DNA of 64,000 nucleotides from Acidiphilium multivorum AIU301. Lineage in GTDB: Bacteria > Pseudomonadota > Alphaproteobacteria > Acetobacterales > Acetobacteraceae. This document shows, piece after piece, positions 39,577-47,379 of the stretch. The notes beneath the pieces were generated by a model, which did no database searches, was not told where the DNA came from, and saw only the letters and a list, made by a program, of their open reading frames with translations. The stretch lies in assembly GCF_000202835.1 (NCBI RefSeq), contig NC_015186.1:992001-1056000 (forward strand), given 5' to 3'. Position numbers and translations under genes: made by a program. Position 1 is the first letter of the stretch, and each line of letters opens with the position of its first letter.

Positions 39577-39607
39577 CTTGCATGGAACCGACGCCGGGCT
39601 TGCATGG
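39577..39607. promoter_or_regulatory. Two 9-bp direct repeats upstream of choX (candidate AraC-type site)
   Basis: CTTGCATGG occurs at 39577-39585 and again at 39599-39607, exactly 22 bp apart, about two helical turns. GGAACC/GGTTCC inverted arms abut them. Tandem half-sites spaced by about 21-22 bp are typical for AraC-family activators, and two such regulators are encoded in this cluster. The region is 122-152 bp before the choX start in the 174-bp gap after the SMR gene. The repeat is seen; the regulator link is inferred. Confidence 0.45.
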
Positions 39608-39629
39608 TTCCGTTTGTGCGGCGCACCCT

Positions 39630-39971
39630 TCAGTGGGGCGGCGCGGCCGAGGAGAGATTCACGATGACGACGCCGGCGGCGATGACGGCGATGCCGAACA
39701 TCGTGGCGGGGGACAGCGACTGTCCGAACCGGAGCCAGCCGACGGCGCTGATGAGCACGATGCCCGCGCCGCTCCAGATCGCGTAGACGACGCCGATCGG
39801 CATCGTCCTGACGATGATCGCAAGGAGGTAGAAGGCGGCTGCGTAGAACATCAGCGTGCCGATCGTCTGGACCGGCAGGGTGAAGCCGTCGGAGGCCTTC
39901 AGGAACGACGTTCCCGCCACCTCGCACGCGATCGCGATGGCGAGCAGGAAGTAGGACTTGAGCTCGTTCAT
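39630..39971 (-). CDS. Small multidrug resistance (SMR/EmrE) family transporter
   Basis: This 113-residue protein has four membrane helices and the SMR signature MNELKSYFLLAIAIACEVAG, with the essential membrane Glu at residue 17, then TSFLKASDGF and later IGVVYAIWSGAGIVLISAVG. SMR pumps exchange protons for quaternary ammonium cations; E. coli EmrE also moves betaine and choline. Placement directly upstream of the choline importer and betaine genes suggests release of excess choline, betaine or toxic quaternary amines. It is leftward, like choX, with 174 bp between them. Drug export is the alternative. Confidence 0.9.
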   Translation of the reverse strand: MNELKSYFLLAIAIACEVAGTSFLKASDGFTLPVQTIGTLMFYAAAFYLLAIIVRTMPIGVVYAIWSGAGIVLISAVGWLRFGQSLSPATMFGIAVIAAGVVIVNLSSAAPPH

Positions 39972-40583
39972 CCCGCCGATGATCGACGCAAAGCGGGGGG
40001 CGGTCAACCCGCGACGACGCCGGAAAGGCCCGCGACGGTTTGACATCATCGCGGAATTGCTGGAAATTTCAGGAAAATCGGGAAGCGGAATAATGACGGG
40101 TGCGACGGCCGACGCCGCGCGATCCGGACTCGTTTTGCTTTGAGAACGAAATTTTGCGGCGCGGCATTTTGTCGCGCGGGGAGGAAATGTCGGATCTGAA
40201 CAAGCGAAACAGCGATTCGATTCAAGACGTGGCGATGTACACGTAGAATTTATACAATTGCGAAAAGATCGAATAATCGCGGAAGAAAATGAACAGGGAT
40301 TGACGTTGGAGGTGAGAGCCGCAGGATTTCCGTCTCTCGTGCACGGCGGTGTTTCATGGCTGGTGGCGCGGGGTTTTGCGAACATGGACGTCTTGCGAAA
40401 ATCGTTTCCTTGAGCGGTGGAACTGCCATTCGGCCGACAGCCCGATGACCTGGTTTCGGGAGGGAGAATGGTTGTGCCCGGCGAGATGCCGTTGCGATGC
40501 GCATCTGCGACGCGCGCCGCCGCTCGGCGCAATGCCAGTCACGACAGAGACCGAAGATTTTCCAACAACAACAGGGTAGTGCA
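39972..40583. promoter_or_regulatory. 612-bp divergent gap between SMR and porin genes
   Basis: No convincing gene was found here. The stretch is clearly richer in A+T than its surroundings, especially 40130-40300 (for example TAGAATTTATACAATTGCG near 40244), so it probably holds both promoters and a long porin leader. TTGACG at 40300-40305 could be a -35 element, but no matching -10 stands out. Short open frames in this gap lack ribosome sites and protein-like composition. Confidence 0.5.
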
Positions 40584-41780
40584 ATGAGAACGAAAAGACT
40601 GATCGACCGGAAGCTTCTCGCCGGAGCCAGCGTGCTGGCGCTGATGGCCTTCGCATCGCCGGCCTTCGCGATGAACCTGCCGTCGCCGCAGAAATTCGAG
40701 GCCGGGCCGCTCGGCACGCTCGATGTGAGCGGCGGGTTCGACGGATTTTTCTACGGCATTTCCGGCGCCGGCACGAGCAGCATTCTGGGCAACCAGAAGT
40801 CCGCCGGGGCCGAGGCGCGGGTTCTCGAACTGACGGTGACGAAATCCTCCGGTCCGATCCAGTTCACCCTCGACGTCAAGCCGGACGACTCGCTGTATTT
40901 CGGCGTGCAGCCTCAGGCGATGAACGCCCATACCTTCTCGCTCGGGCCGGTCTATGCCGCCTACGTCACCTGGGCGCCGACGGCGAATTTCAACATCTCG
41001 GTCGGCCAGGTGTATTCGACGGAAGGCTGGGAATCCTCGACCGACTGGAAGAACGCCAACCTGATCGACTCGCCGCTCTACTACGTCGAGAACTCGTCGA
41101 GCCGCGGCGTGCAGGCGAGCTACACCTATGGCAAGCTGTCGGCCACGCTGACCTTCGGCGACGGTTTCGATACCGGGGTGTTCAACACGTTCCAGGAGCT
41201 GGTGACCTATTCGTTCGACAGCAACAACGCGCTGTCCTTCTACGGCACCCAGAATGTCGGCTTTACCGGGCCGAACACCCATGCCTATGGCTCGACCAGC
41301 ACGGCCTATGCCAACAGCTTCACCGGCTATGGCTATAACGCTTACAATCCGGCCTACGAAAATTCGGACATGTATGGCGCTTACTATTCCTACACGCACG
41401 GCAACCTGAACGTGGTGCCCGAGGTGCAGTATGTCTATTCCAAGCCGAACAGCCGGCTTGGACTCAACAAGTTCACCAGCAATTTCGGCGCCGAGGTCAT
41501 CACCAATTACCAGTTCGGCAAGTCGCCCTGGTCGCTCGGCAGCATGGTGTTCTACTACAAGAATATCGGGCCGCAGGCCTGGTATCTGAACGCCAACTCG
41601 TCCGGCTTCGGCATCGGCGTCACCCCGTCCTGGATCAAGGGGCACTTCTTCGTCCGCGGCGAGGTGGGCTTGCTGCACCTGACCGATCTTGGCACGCCGG
41701 CTGTCGGCGGTGGTTTCGGCAACAGCGGGACCGACCGCAACCAGGTGATGGGCGTGCTCGCCGCCGGTATCGTGTTCTGA
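40584..41780 (+). CDS. Outer-membrane beta-barrel porin-like protein
   Basis: This 398-residue protein has a classical signal peptide (RKLLAGASVLALMAFASPAFA) and a mature region of alternating polar/aromatic beta strands. Repeated Tyr/Asn/Ser/Gly-rich hairpins such as YGYNAYNPAYENSDMYGAYY are seen, and it ends in VMGVLAAGIVF, with the terminal Phe recognised by the BAM assembly machinery. It resembles the porin-like BBP2 type of alphaproteobacteria; cargo is not shown. The ATG at 40584 starts the signal peptide, with a weak purine stretch AGGG upstream. A strong hairpin ends the unit before the ABC operon. Its base composition is less GC-extreme, consistent with high expression. Confidence 0.85.
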   Translation: MRTKRLIDRKLLAGASVLALMAFASPAFAMNLPSPQKFEAGPLGTLDVSGGFDGFFYGISGAGTSSILGNQKSAGAEARVLELTVTKSSGPIQFTLDVKPDDSLYFGVQPQAMNAHTFSLGPVYAAYVTWAPTANFNISVGQVYSTEGWESSTDWKNANLIDSPLYYVENSSSRGVQASYTYGKLSATLTFGDGFDTGVFNTFQELVTYSFDSNNALSFYGTQNVGFTGPNTHAYGSTSTAYANSFTGYGYNAYNPAYENSDMYGAYYSYTHGNLNVVPEVQYVYSKPNSRLGLNKFTSNFGAEVITNYQFGKSPWSLGSMVFYYKNIGPQAWYLNANSSGFGIGVTPSWIKGHFFVRGEVGLLHLTDLGTPAVGGGFGNSGTDRNQVMGVLAAGIVF

Positions 41781-41807
41781 CGCTTCTCGTTTCACGAAAC
41801 CTTCACA

Positions 41808-41833
41808 TCCGGCCGCCCCTCGCGGCGGCCGGA
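41808..41833 (+). terminator. Hairpin terminator after the porin gene
   Basis: A perfect 10-bp stem, TCCGGCCGCC / GGCGGCCGGA, with a 6-nt loop (CCTCGC) lies 27 bp after the porin stop. It is followed by CATTAT rather than a long T-run. The strength of the stem makes transcription termination likely and separates the porin from the ABC operon. Confidence 0.75.
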
Positions 41834-41937
41834 CATTATGGGCGGGGCCGCCGCCTCGGGTTATATGGTCGCCGCCGCATCGGCAGCGCGCTTGGGCGCG
41901 GGCCGGTCGAGGACGTAAGGAAGCAAGGAAGAAAGAC

Positions 41938-43038
41938 ATGGCCGACCTGATCTCATCGCCGCGCCGCACATTCCTCAAACTCGCCGGCGCCGGGCTCGGC
42001 GCGGGCCTGCTGCCCGCCGCGGGCCGCGCCGCATCGCCCGCGCTGGTGAGCGCCGCGAAGCACGAGGGGCAGCTCAACACCATCGCGCTGCCGCCGGACT
42101 GGGCGAATTACGGCGAGATCATCGCGACGTTCCAGAAGAAATACGGGATCACCATCCACAACGCCGCGCCGGATGACAGCTCGGCGCAGGAATTGCAGTC
42201 GATCCGCTCGCTCAAGCACCAGTCGCGCGGGCCGGACGTGGTCGATGTAGGCCCGGCCTTCGCGCTGAACGGCGCGCAGGAAGGGTTGTTCCGGCCCTAC
42301 AAGGTCGCGACCTGGGACAGCATTCCGGCCTCGATGAAGGACCCGAACGGGCTGTGGTACGGCGACTATTTCGGCCTGGTGTCGTTCGGCATCAACCGCT
42401 CGGTCTCAAAGGCAGTGCCGCATGACTGGGCCGACCTGAAGAAGCCGGAATTCAAGGGCATGGTCGCGCTGAACGGCAGCCCGCTCGGCGCCGGGGCGGC
42501 GTTCGCCGCGGTGGTGGCGGCGGCACTCGCCAATGGCGGCTCGCTCGACAACATCATGCCGGGCATCGAGTTCTTCGCCGATCTCGCCAAGCGCGGCAAT
42601 TTCAACCCCTCGGCGGCGACGGCGGCGAGCCTCGTTTCCGGCCAGACGCCGGTGGTGATCAACTGGGATTACCTGAACCTCGCCCAGGCGAAGAAGGCGA
42701 AGGGGATGACGCCGATCGACACGGTCATTCCCGAGGGGGCGACGCCGTATGGCGCGTTCTACTGCCAGGCGATCAGCAAGTTCGCGCCGCACCCGAAGGC
42801 GGCCGAACTGTGGCAGGAATTCATTTATTCCGACGAGGGACAGCTTCTCTACCTCAAGGGCTTCGCCCATCCGGCGCGGTTCTCGGCGATGGCGAAGGCG
42901 GGGGCCATTCCGAAGTCGCTGATGGCGGAACTGCCGCCGGCCAAGCCGTATGGCGAGGCGGTGTTCGCCAATAACGAGCAGACGAAGAAGGCGCAGCAAC
43001 TGCTGGCGGCCAACTGGACGAAGCTCGTCAAGGCGTGA
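41938..43038 (+). CDS. ABC transporter substrate-binding protein (phosphodiester/polyamine-like type)
   Basis: This 366-residue protein starts with a twin-arginine-type signal (SSPRRTFLKLAGAGLGAGLL, ending GRAA), so it may fold before export. The mature protein is a two-lobed family-1-type periplasmic binding protein: GQLNTIALPPDWANYGEIIA, FQKKYGITIH, SRGPDVVDVG, GINRSV and INWDYLNLAQAKKA. It is related to binding proteins for iron, thiamine, putrescine and organophosphonates; sequence alone does not name the ligand. The downstream phosphatase and phosphodiesterase suggest a phosphorylated alcohol or phosphodiester. An AAGGAAGAAAG-like ribosome site precedes the ATG. It is the first of six coupled genes. 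Confidence 0.85.
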   Translation: MADLISSPRRTFLKLAGAGLGAGLLPAAGRAASPALVSAAKHEGQLNTIALPPDWANYGEIIATFQKKYGITIHNAAPDDSSAQELQSIRSLKHQSRGPDVVDVGPAFALNGAQEGLFRPYKVATWDSIPASMKDPNGLWYGDYFGLVSFGINRSVSKAVPHDWADLKKPEFKGMVALNGSPLGAGAAFAAVVAAALANGGSLDNIMPGIEFFADLAKRGNFNPSAATAASLVSGQTPVVINWDYLNLAQAKKAKGMTPIDTVIPEGATPYGAFYCQAISKFAPHPKAAELWQEFIYSDEGQLLYLKGFAHPARFSAMAKAGAIPKSLMAELPPAKPYGEAVFANNEQTKKAQQLLAANWTKLVKA

Positions 43039-43901
43039 GTTTCCGGTTCAAGGCCGGCGAGGGCGGCGGGCTGACGCTCGCCTTCGTCGGCCCGCTGGTC
43101 GTTTACGTGATCGCCTTCCTCGTGCTGCCGACGCTGATGCTGCTGGCGGAGGCGTTCTCGGGCAAGCACGGGCTGACGCTGAAATATGTCGCTGCGCTGG
43201 GCCAGGGGCAGACGGTGGTCGCGTTCCGCAACTCGCTCGTGCTGTCGGCGCTGGCGGCGCTGGTCGGCGTGATCGCCGGCGGGATCGCCGCCTACCTGGT
43301 GCTGCGGCCGGGCATGCCGCGGGGCGTGCGCTCGCTGGTGACGAGCTTCAGCGCGGTGGCGGCGAATTTCGCCGGCGTGCCGCTGGCCTTCGCCTTCATC
43401 GCGACGCTGGGCAGCCTCGGCATCATCACGGTGTGGCTGAAATCGGTCGGGGTCGATCTCTACGGCATGGGATTCAGCCTGTATTCGCTGCCGGGCCTCG
43501 TGCTGGTCTACGCCTATTTCCAGATCCCGCTGATGATCATCGTGTTCACCCCGGCGCTGGAGGCGCTGCGGCGGGAGTGGCGGGAGGCGGCGGAGAATCT
43601 CGGCGCCTCCGCCTTCGATTACTGGCGGCATGTCGGGTTGCCGATTTTGCTCCCCTCGCTGCTCTCGGCGTTCATCCTGCTGTTCGGCAACGCCTTCTCG
43701 GCCTATGCGACGCCCTATGCGCTGACCTCGGGGATCGTCGCGCTGGTGCCGGTGGAGATCAGCAACGTGCTGTCGGGCAATGTGATGATCTCGCAGCAGA
43801 CCGGGGCGGCGCTGGCGCTCGGGATGATCGTGGTGATGGTCGCGGTGATGGGCGTCTATGCGCTGGCGGCGCGGCGGATCGGCCGCTGGGGGCGGCGATG
43901 A
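43035..43901 (+). CDS. ABC transporter permease 1
   Basis: This 288-residue permease has six predicted helices. The start LTLAFVGPLVVYVIAFLVLP is the first helix, and the EAA loop is REWREAAENLGASAFDYWRH followed by VGLPILLPSLLSAFILLF. It belongs to the PotB/CysT-like group. The start is GTG at 43035, in GTGA overlap with the binding-protein stop, so translation is coupled. It pairs with the next permease to form the channel. Confidence 0.88.
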   Translation: MSFRFKAGEGGGLTLAFVGPLVVYVIAFLVLPTLMLLAEAFSGKHGLTLKYVAALGQGQTVVAFRNSLVLSALAALVGVIAGGIAAYLVLRPGMPRGVRSLVTSFSAVAANFAGVPLAFAFIATLGSLGIITVWLKSVGVDLYGMGFSLYSLPGLVLVYAYFQIPLMIIVFTPALEALRREWREAAENLGASAFDYWRHVGLPILLPSLLSAFILLFGNAFSAYATPYALTSGIVALVPVEISNVLSGNVMISQQTGAALALGMIVVMVAVMGVYALAARRIGRWGRR

Positions 43902-44680
43902 AAGGCGCGCTCGGACGGTTGCTGCCGGAGGCCTGGCTCGGGCTGCTCGGCCTGTATTTCCTGGTCCCGCTGCTCGCGACGGGCGCGTTCAGCCTGTGGG
44001 AAGGCGGCTCGCGCTACGGCTTCGCCGCTTACGTGGCGCTGTTCCACCAGCCGAAGCTCTGGCAGAGCCTGTTCCTCTCGGTGCGGCTGGCGGTGGAGAC
44101 GATCCTGCTCGGGCTCATCGTGCTGGTGCCGGCGGTGTTCTGGCTGAACCTGCGGGTGCCGCGGCTGCGGCCGGTGTTCGATTTCATCTCGGTGCTGCCC
44201 TTCGTGGTGCCGCCGATCGCGCTGGTCGCCGGGATGACGGCGCTCTACACGGGGCCGGACTGGCTGGTCGGCACCCCCAACTATCTGGTGATACCCTACG
44301 TGATCCTCGCATTGCCCTATACCTATCGCGCGCTCGATCTCGGCATGCGCGTGCTCGACCTGCGCACCATGACCGAGGCGTCGCAGAGCCTCGGCGCCGG
44401 CTGGGGGACGCTGATCTTCCGCGTCGTGGTGCCGAACCTGACGACGGCGCTGCTGGGCGCGGCGCTGCTGACGATCGCCATCGTGATGGGCGAGTTCACC
44501 TTCGCCAACATCCTGCTGTTCAACACGTTCGCCGTCTATATCAACTATGTCGGCCAGACTTCGGCGACGCAGGCCTCGGCGCTGACGCTGCTGAGCTTCC
44601 TGATCACCTGGCTGGCGATGCTCGGCGTGCTGGTCTCGGGCCGGGGCGGGCGCAGCGTGCAGATCGGAGGGGCGCGCTGA
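43898..44680 (+). CDS. ABC transporter permease 2
   Basis: This 260-residue permease is of the PotC-like group, with helices at WLGLLGLYFLVPLLATGAFS, VRLAVETILLGLIVLVPAVF and FISVLPFVVPPIALVAGMTA. The EAA loop is TMTEASQSLGAGWGTLIFRV followed by VVPNLTTALLGA. It overlaps permease 1 by 4 nt and shares one base with the ATPase gene (TGATG). No substrate clue is in its own sequence. Confidence 0.88.
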   Translation: MKGALGRLLPEAWLGLLGLYFLVPLLATGAFSLWEGGSRYGFAAYVALFHQPKLWQSLFLSVRLAVETILLGLIVLVPAVFWLNLRVPRLRPVFDFISVLPFVVPPIALVAGMTALYTGPDWLVGTPNYLVIPYVILALPYTYRALDLGMRVLDLRTMTEASQSLGAGWGTLIFRVVVPNLTTALLGAALLTIAIVMGEFTFANILLFNTFAVYINYVGQTSATQASALTLLSFLITWLAMLGVLVSGRGGRSVQIGGAR

Positions 44681-45741
44681 TGCCGCATCTGGAAATCGAC
44701 GGCGCGGTAAAGCGCTATGGTGGCAAGACCGTGCTGCACGGGATCGACCTCGCGCTGGGGCAGGGGGAGTTCGTCTCGCTGCTCGGGCCCTCGGGCTGCG
44801 GCAAGACGACGCTGCTGCGCATCGTCGCCGGGTTCGAGCGGCCGGATGGCGGGCGGGTGGTGCTGGCGGGGAGCGACATCACCGCCCTGCCGGCGGCGCG
44901 GCGCAACATGGGCATGGTGTTCCAGGCCTATTCGCTGTTCCCGAACATGACGGCGGAGGAGAATGTCCGCTTCGGGCTGAAGGTGCGGCGGGAGACGCCG
45001 GCGGCGCAGCAGGCGCGGGCGGCGGAGCTGCTGGCGCTGGTGGGGCTGGCCGAGCACGCGCGGAAATATCCGCACCAGCTCTCCGGCGGCCAGCAGCAGC
45101 GGGTGGCGTTGGCGCGGGCGCTGGCGATCCGCCCGGCGCTGCTGCTGCTCGACGAACCGCTGTCCGCGCTCGACGCCAAGGTGCGGGTGCAGCTGCGCGA
45201 CGAGATCCGCCGCATCCAGCAGGAGACCGGGGTGACGACGCTGTTCGTCACCCATGACCAGGAGGAGGCGCTGTCGATCTCCGACCGGGTGGTGGTGATG
45301 CAGGAGGGGCGGATCGCCCAGGCGGGGACGCCGGCGGAGATCTATGGCGAGCCGGCGAACATCTTCGTCGCGCGGTTCGTCGGCGCCGCGGCGGAACTGC
45401 GCGGCCGGGTGCGGGACGCCGAGGCCGGGCTGGTCGAGCTGTGCGGGCGGGCGGTGCCCGCGGCGCGGGCGCGCGGGCTGGCGGCGGGGTCGGACGTGCA
45501 TGTGCTGCTGCGGCCGGAGACGGTGCGGCTCGGCCCGCCGGGGGCGGCGGAGGCGTTGCTGGAGGGGGTGGTCGCCTCGCGGGTTTTCTTCGGCGCGCTG
45601 ACGTCGATCCGCATCGAGGTGGATGGCGGCTTCAGTCTCGCGGCGGCGATGCCGAGTGCAGAGGCTGGCGCTGTGGCACAGGGCAGCCGAGTTTCGATCT
45701 GGTGGGACGGGGAGGCGCCGCGGGTGCTGGCCGCCGGATGA
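44680..45741 (+). CDS. ABC transporter ATP-binding protein with TOBE domain
   Basis: This 353-residue importer ATPase has Walker A LLGPSGCGKTTLLRIVAGF, the Q-loop MGMVFQAYSLFPNMTAEENV, signature LSGGQQQRVALARAL, Walker B LLLLDEPLSALDAKVR and the switch His in FVTHDQEEALSISD. A C-terminal TOBE domain (residues ~245-353, with VLLRPETVRLGPPG) is typical of the PotA/FbpC/UgpC group, and can be a regulatory site. It overlaps the downstream phosphatase gene by 4 nt. Confidence 0.9.
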   Translation: MPHLEIDGAVKRYGGKTVLHGIDLALGQGEFVSLLGPSGCGKTTLLRIVAGFERPDGGRVVLAGSDITALPAARRNMGMVFQAYSLFPNMTAEENVRFGLKVRRETPAAQQARAAELLALVGLAEHARKYPHQLSGGQQQRVALARALAIRPALLLLDEPLSALDAKVRVQLRDEIRRIQQETGVTTLFVTHDQEEALSISDRVVVMQEGRIAQAGTPAEIYGEPANIFVARFVGAAAELRGRVRDAEAGLVELCGRAVPAARARGLAAGSDVHVLLRPETVRLGPPGAAEALLEGVVASRVFFGALTSIRIEVDGGFSLAAAMPSAEAGAVAQGSRVSIWWDGEAPRVLAAG

Positions 45742-46526
45742 TCCCCGAGGGCGCGATCGAGGCGGCGAAGGCCGCGGCGGAGGCCGCGCGGGCGGCGATC
45801 CGCCCGTATTTCCGCGCCGGCGTGGGTGCCGACGACAAGGCGGATGCGAGCCCGGTGACGGCGGCGGACCGGGCGGCGGAGACGGCGATGCGCGCGGCGC
45901 TGGCGCGGCACACGCCGGGGTTCGGGGTGATCGGCGAGGAATTCGGCGACGACCGGCGCGGGCGGTTCAACTGGGTGATCGACCCGATCGACGGGACGCG
46001 GGAGTTCATCACCGGGCGGGCGAGTTTCGTGACGCTGATCGGCCTGGTCGAGGACGGCGTGCCGGTGCTCGGGCTGATCGACCAGCCGATGACCGGCGAG
46101 CGGTGGCTGGCGGCCGGCGGGCAGATCGAGTTCAGCGGCCCGTTCGGCGGGGTGCCGGGCTGCCGGCGGCGCGCGGCGCTGGGCGAGGCGGAACTCTCCT
46201 GCACCGGGCCGGAATGGTTCGCGCCGGCGCAGCGCGTGGCGTTCGACCGGCTCGGCCGGGCCTGCCGCCGGGTGTCGTGGGGCGACAATGCCTATGCCGC
46301 GGGGCTGCTGGCGCTCGGCGCGATCGACATCATCGCCGAGGCCGGGCACAAGCCGTGGGACTGGGCGGCGTCGGTGCCGATCGTCGAGGCGGCGGGCGGG
46401 ACGATGTGCGACTGGTCGGGCCGGGCGCTGCGGCTCGACGCCGAGACCGACGGGACCGTGCTGATCCTGGGCGACCCGTCGCTGCGCGACGAGGCCCTTG
46501 CCATTCTTCGAGGTGACTCTTGCTGA
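45738..46526 (+). CDS. Inositol-monophosphatase-family phosphatase (HisN-like)
   Basis: This 262-residue Mg2+-dependent phosphomonoesterase has all family motifs: VIGEEFG (Glu67/68), WVIDPIDGTREFITG (Asp82, Asp85) and KPWDWAASVPIVEAAGG. The closest named group by sequence is the HisN-type histidinol-phosphatase, but this gene lies inside an ABC transport operon, 4 nt overlapped with the ATPase. It may therefore remove phosphate from an imported or newly released monoester such as glycerol phosphate. It ends inside the start of the phosphodiesterase gene. Both roles remain open. Confidence 0.85.
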   Translation: MIPEGAIEAAKAAAEAARAAIRPYFRAGVGADDKADASPVTAADRAAETAMRAALARHTPGFGVIGEEFGDDRRGRFNWVIDPIDGTREFITGRASFVTLIGLVEDGVPVLGLIDQPMTGERWLAAGGQIEFSGPFGGVPGCRRRAALGEAELSCTGPEWFAPAQRVAFDRLGRACRRVSWGDNAYAAGLLALGAIDIIAEAGHKPWDWAASVPIVEAAGGTMCDWSGRALRLDAETDGTVLILGDPSLRDEALAILRGDSC

Positions 46527-47368
46527 TTGCCCATATTTCCGACCTGCATGTCCGCCCGGTCGGCCGGCCGGCCAACCGCGTGGTCGAGACCAACATGATG
46601 GCCGAGCGCGTGCTGCGCCGGGTGGCGACGCTGGATCCGGCGCCGGAGGCGATCGTCATCACCGGCGATCTCGTGGATTGCGGGCGGGACGACGAATATG
46701 AGGAGCTGAACCGGCTGCTCGACCGCAAGCTGCCATGCCCGGTCTATGTGGTGCCCGGCAACCACGACCGGCGCGAGGCGTTCCGCGCGGCGCTGGGCCA
46801 TTTGCCGGGGGTGACGGCGGATCCGGACTTCGTGCAGTATTCCGCCGATATCGGCCCGTTCCGGCTGATCATGCTCGACAGCGTGGTGCCGGGGGCGGGG
46901 CATGGCGAGCTGTGCCCGCAACGGCTCGCGTTTCTGGATGCGGCGCTGGAGGCGGCGGCGGGACGCAAGGTGCTGATCGGGCTGCATCATCCGCCGGTCA
47001 TCACCGGGGTGGCGGCGATGGACAGCATCATGCTGCGCTCGTCCGAGGCGCTGCTGGCGCGGGCGGCGGCGCATGGGAACGTCGCGGCCATTCTCTCGGG
47101 GCATCATCACCGCGCGATCCATGCCGCGCATGGCGGCACGATGCTGCTGAGCGTGCCGGCCGCCGCGGGGCACCAGAGCGAGATCACCTTCGATCCGAAG
47201 GCGCGGGCCTATTTCCATCTGGAGCCGGGCGGCATTTTCCTGCTGCGCTGGACCGAGCCGGAGGGGCTGACGGCGATGCTCGACAGCGTGGGCGATCTGC
47301 CGGGGCCGTATCCGTTCGTCGTCGAGCCGGAGTATCCGGGCATGCGGCGGGCCGGCGCGGCCTCCTGA
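46520..47368 (+). CDS. Class III metallophosphodiesterase (GpdQ/CpdA-like)
   Basis: This 282-residue calcineurin-like enzyme carries all metal-binding motifs: LIAHISDLHVRP (Asp8, His10), IVITGDLVD, VVPGNHDRREAFR, LIGLHHPP and LSGHHHRAIH. GpdQ-type enzymes cleave glycerophosphodiesters; CpdA cleaves cyclic AMP. The best start is TTG at 46520, giving MLIAHISDLH and a 7-nt overlap with the phosphatase gene; CTG at 46523 or a later start seems less likely. There is no signal peptide. Position after an importer and a phosphatase favours hydrolysis of an imported phosphodiester rather than second-messenger turnover, but this is inference. Confidence 0.87.
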   Translation: MLIAHISDLHVRPVGRPANRVVETNMMAERVLRRVATLDPAPEAIVITGDLVDCGRDDEYEELNRLLDRKLPCPVYVVPGNHDRREAFRAALGHLPGVTADPDFVQYSADIGPFRLIMLDSVVPGAGHGELCPQRLAFLDAALEAAAGRKVLIGLHHPPVITGVAAMDSIMLRSSEALLARAAAHGNVAAILSGHHHRAIHAAHGGTMLLSVPAAAGHQSEITFDPKARAYFHLEPGGIFLLRWTEPEGLTAMLDSVGDLPGPYPFVVEPEYPGMRRAGAAS

Positions 47369-47379
47369 GGCGGAGCGGG

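Noticed and set aside
39958-40143. Small rightward open frame in the gap after the SMR start
   Set aside because: It begins antisense to the SMR gene, is short and lacks a ribosome site. The gap looks like a control region.
40349-40579. Small open frame in the porin leader
   Set aside because: It has no family features and lies wholly in the AT-rich leader before the porin ribosome site.
45738-46526. Confident naming of the phosphatase as hisN
   Set aside because: Motifs fit the whole IMPase family and the transport-operon context points away from histidine synthesis, so no symbol was given.
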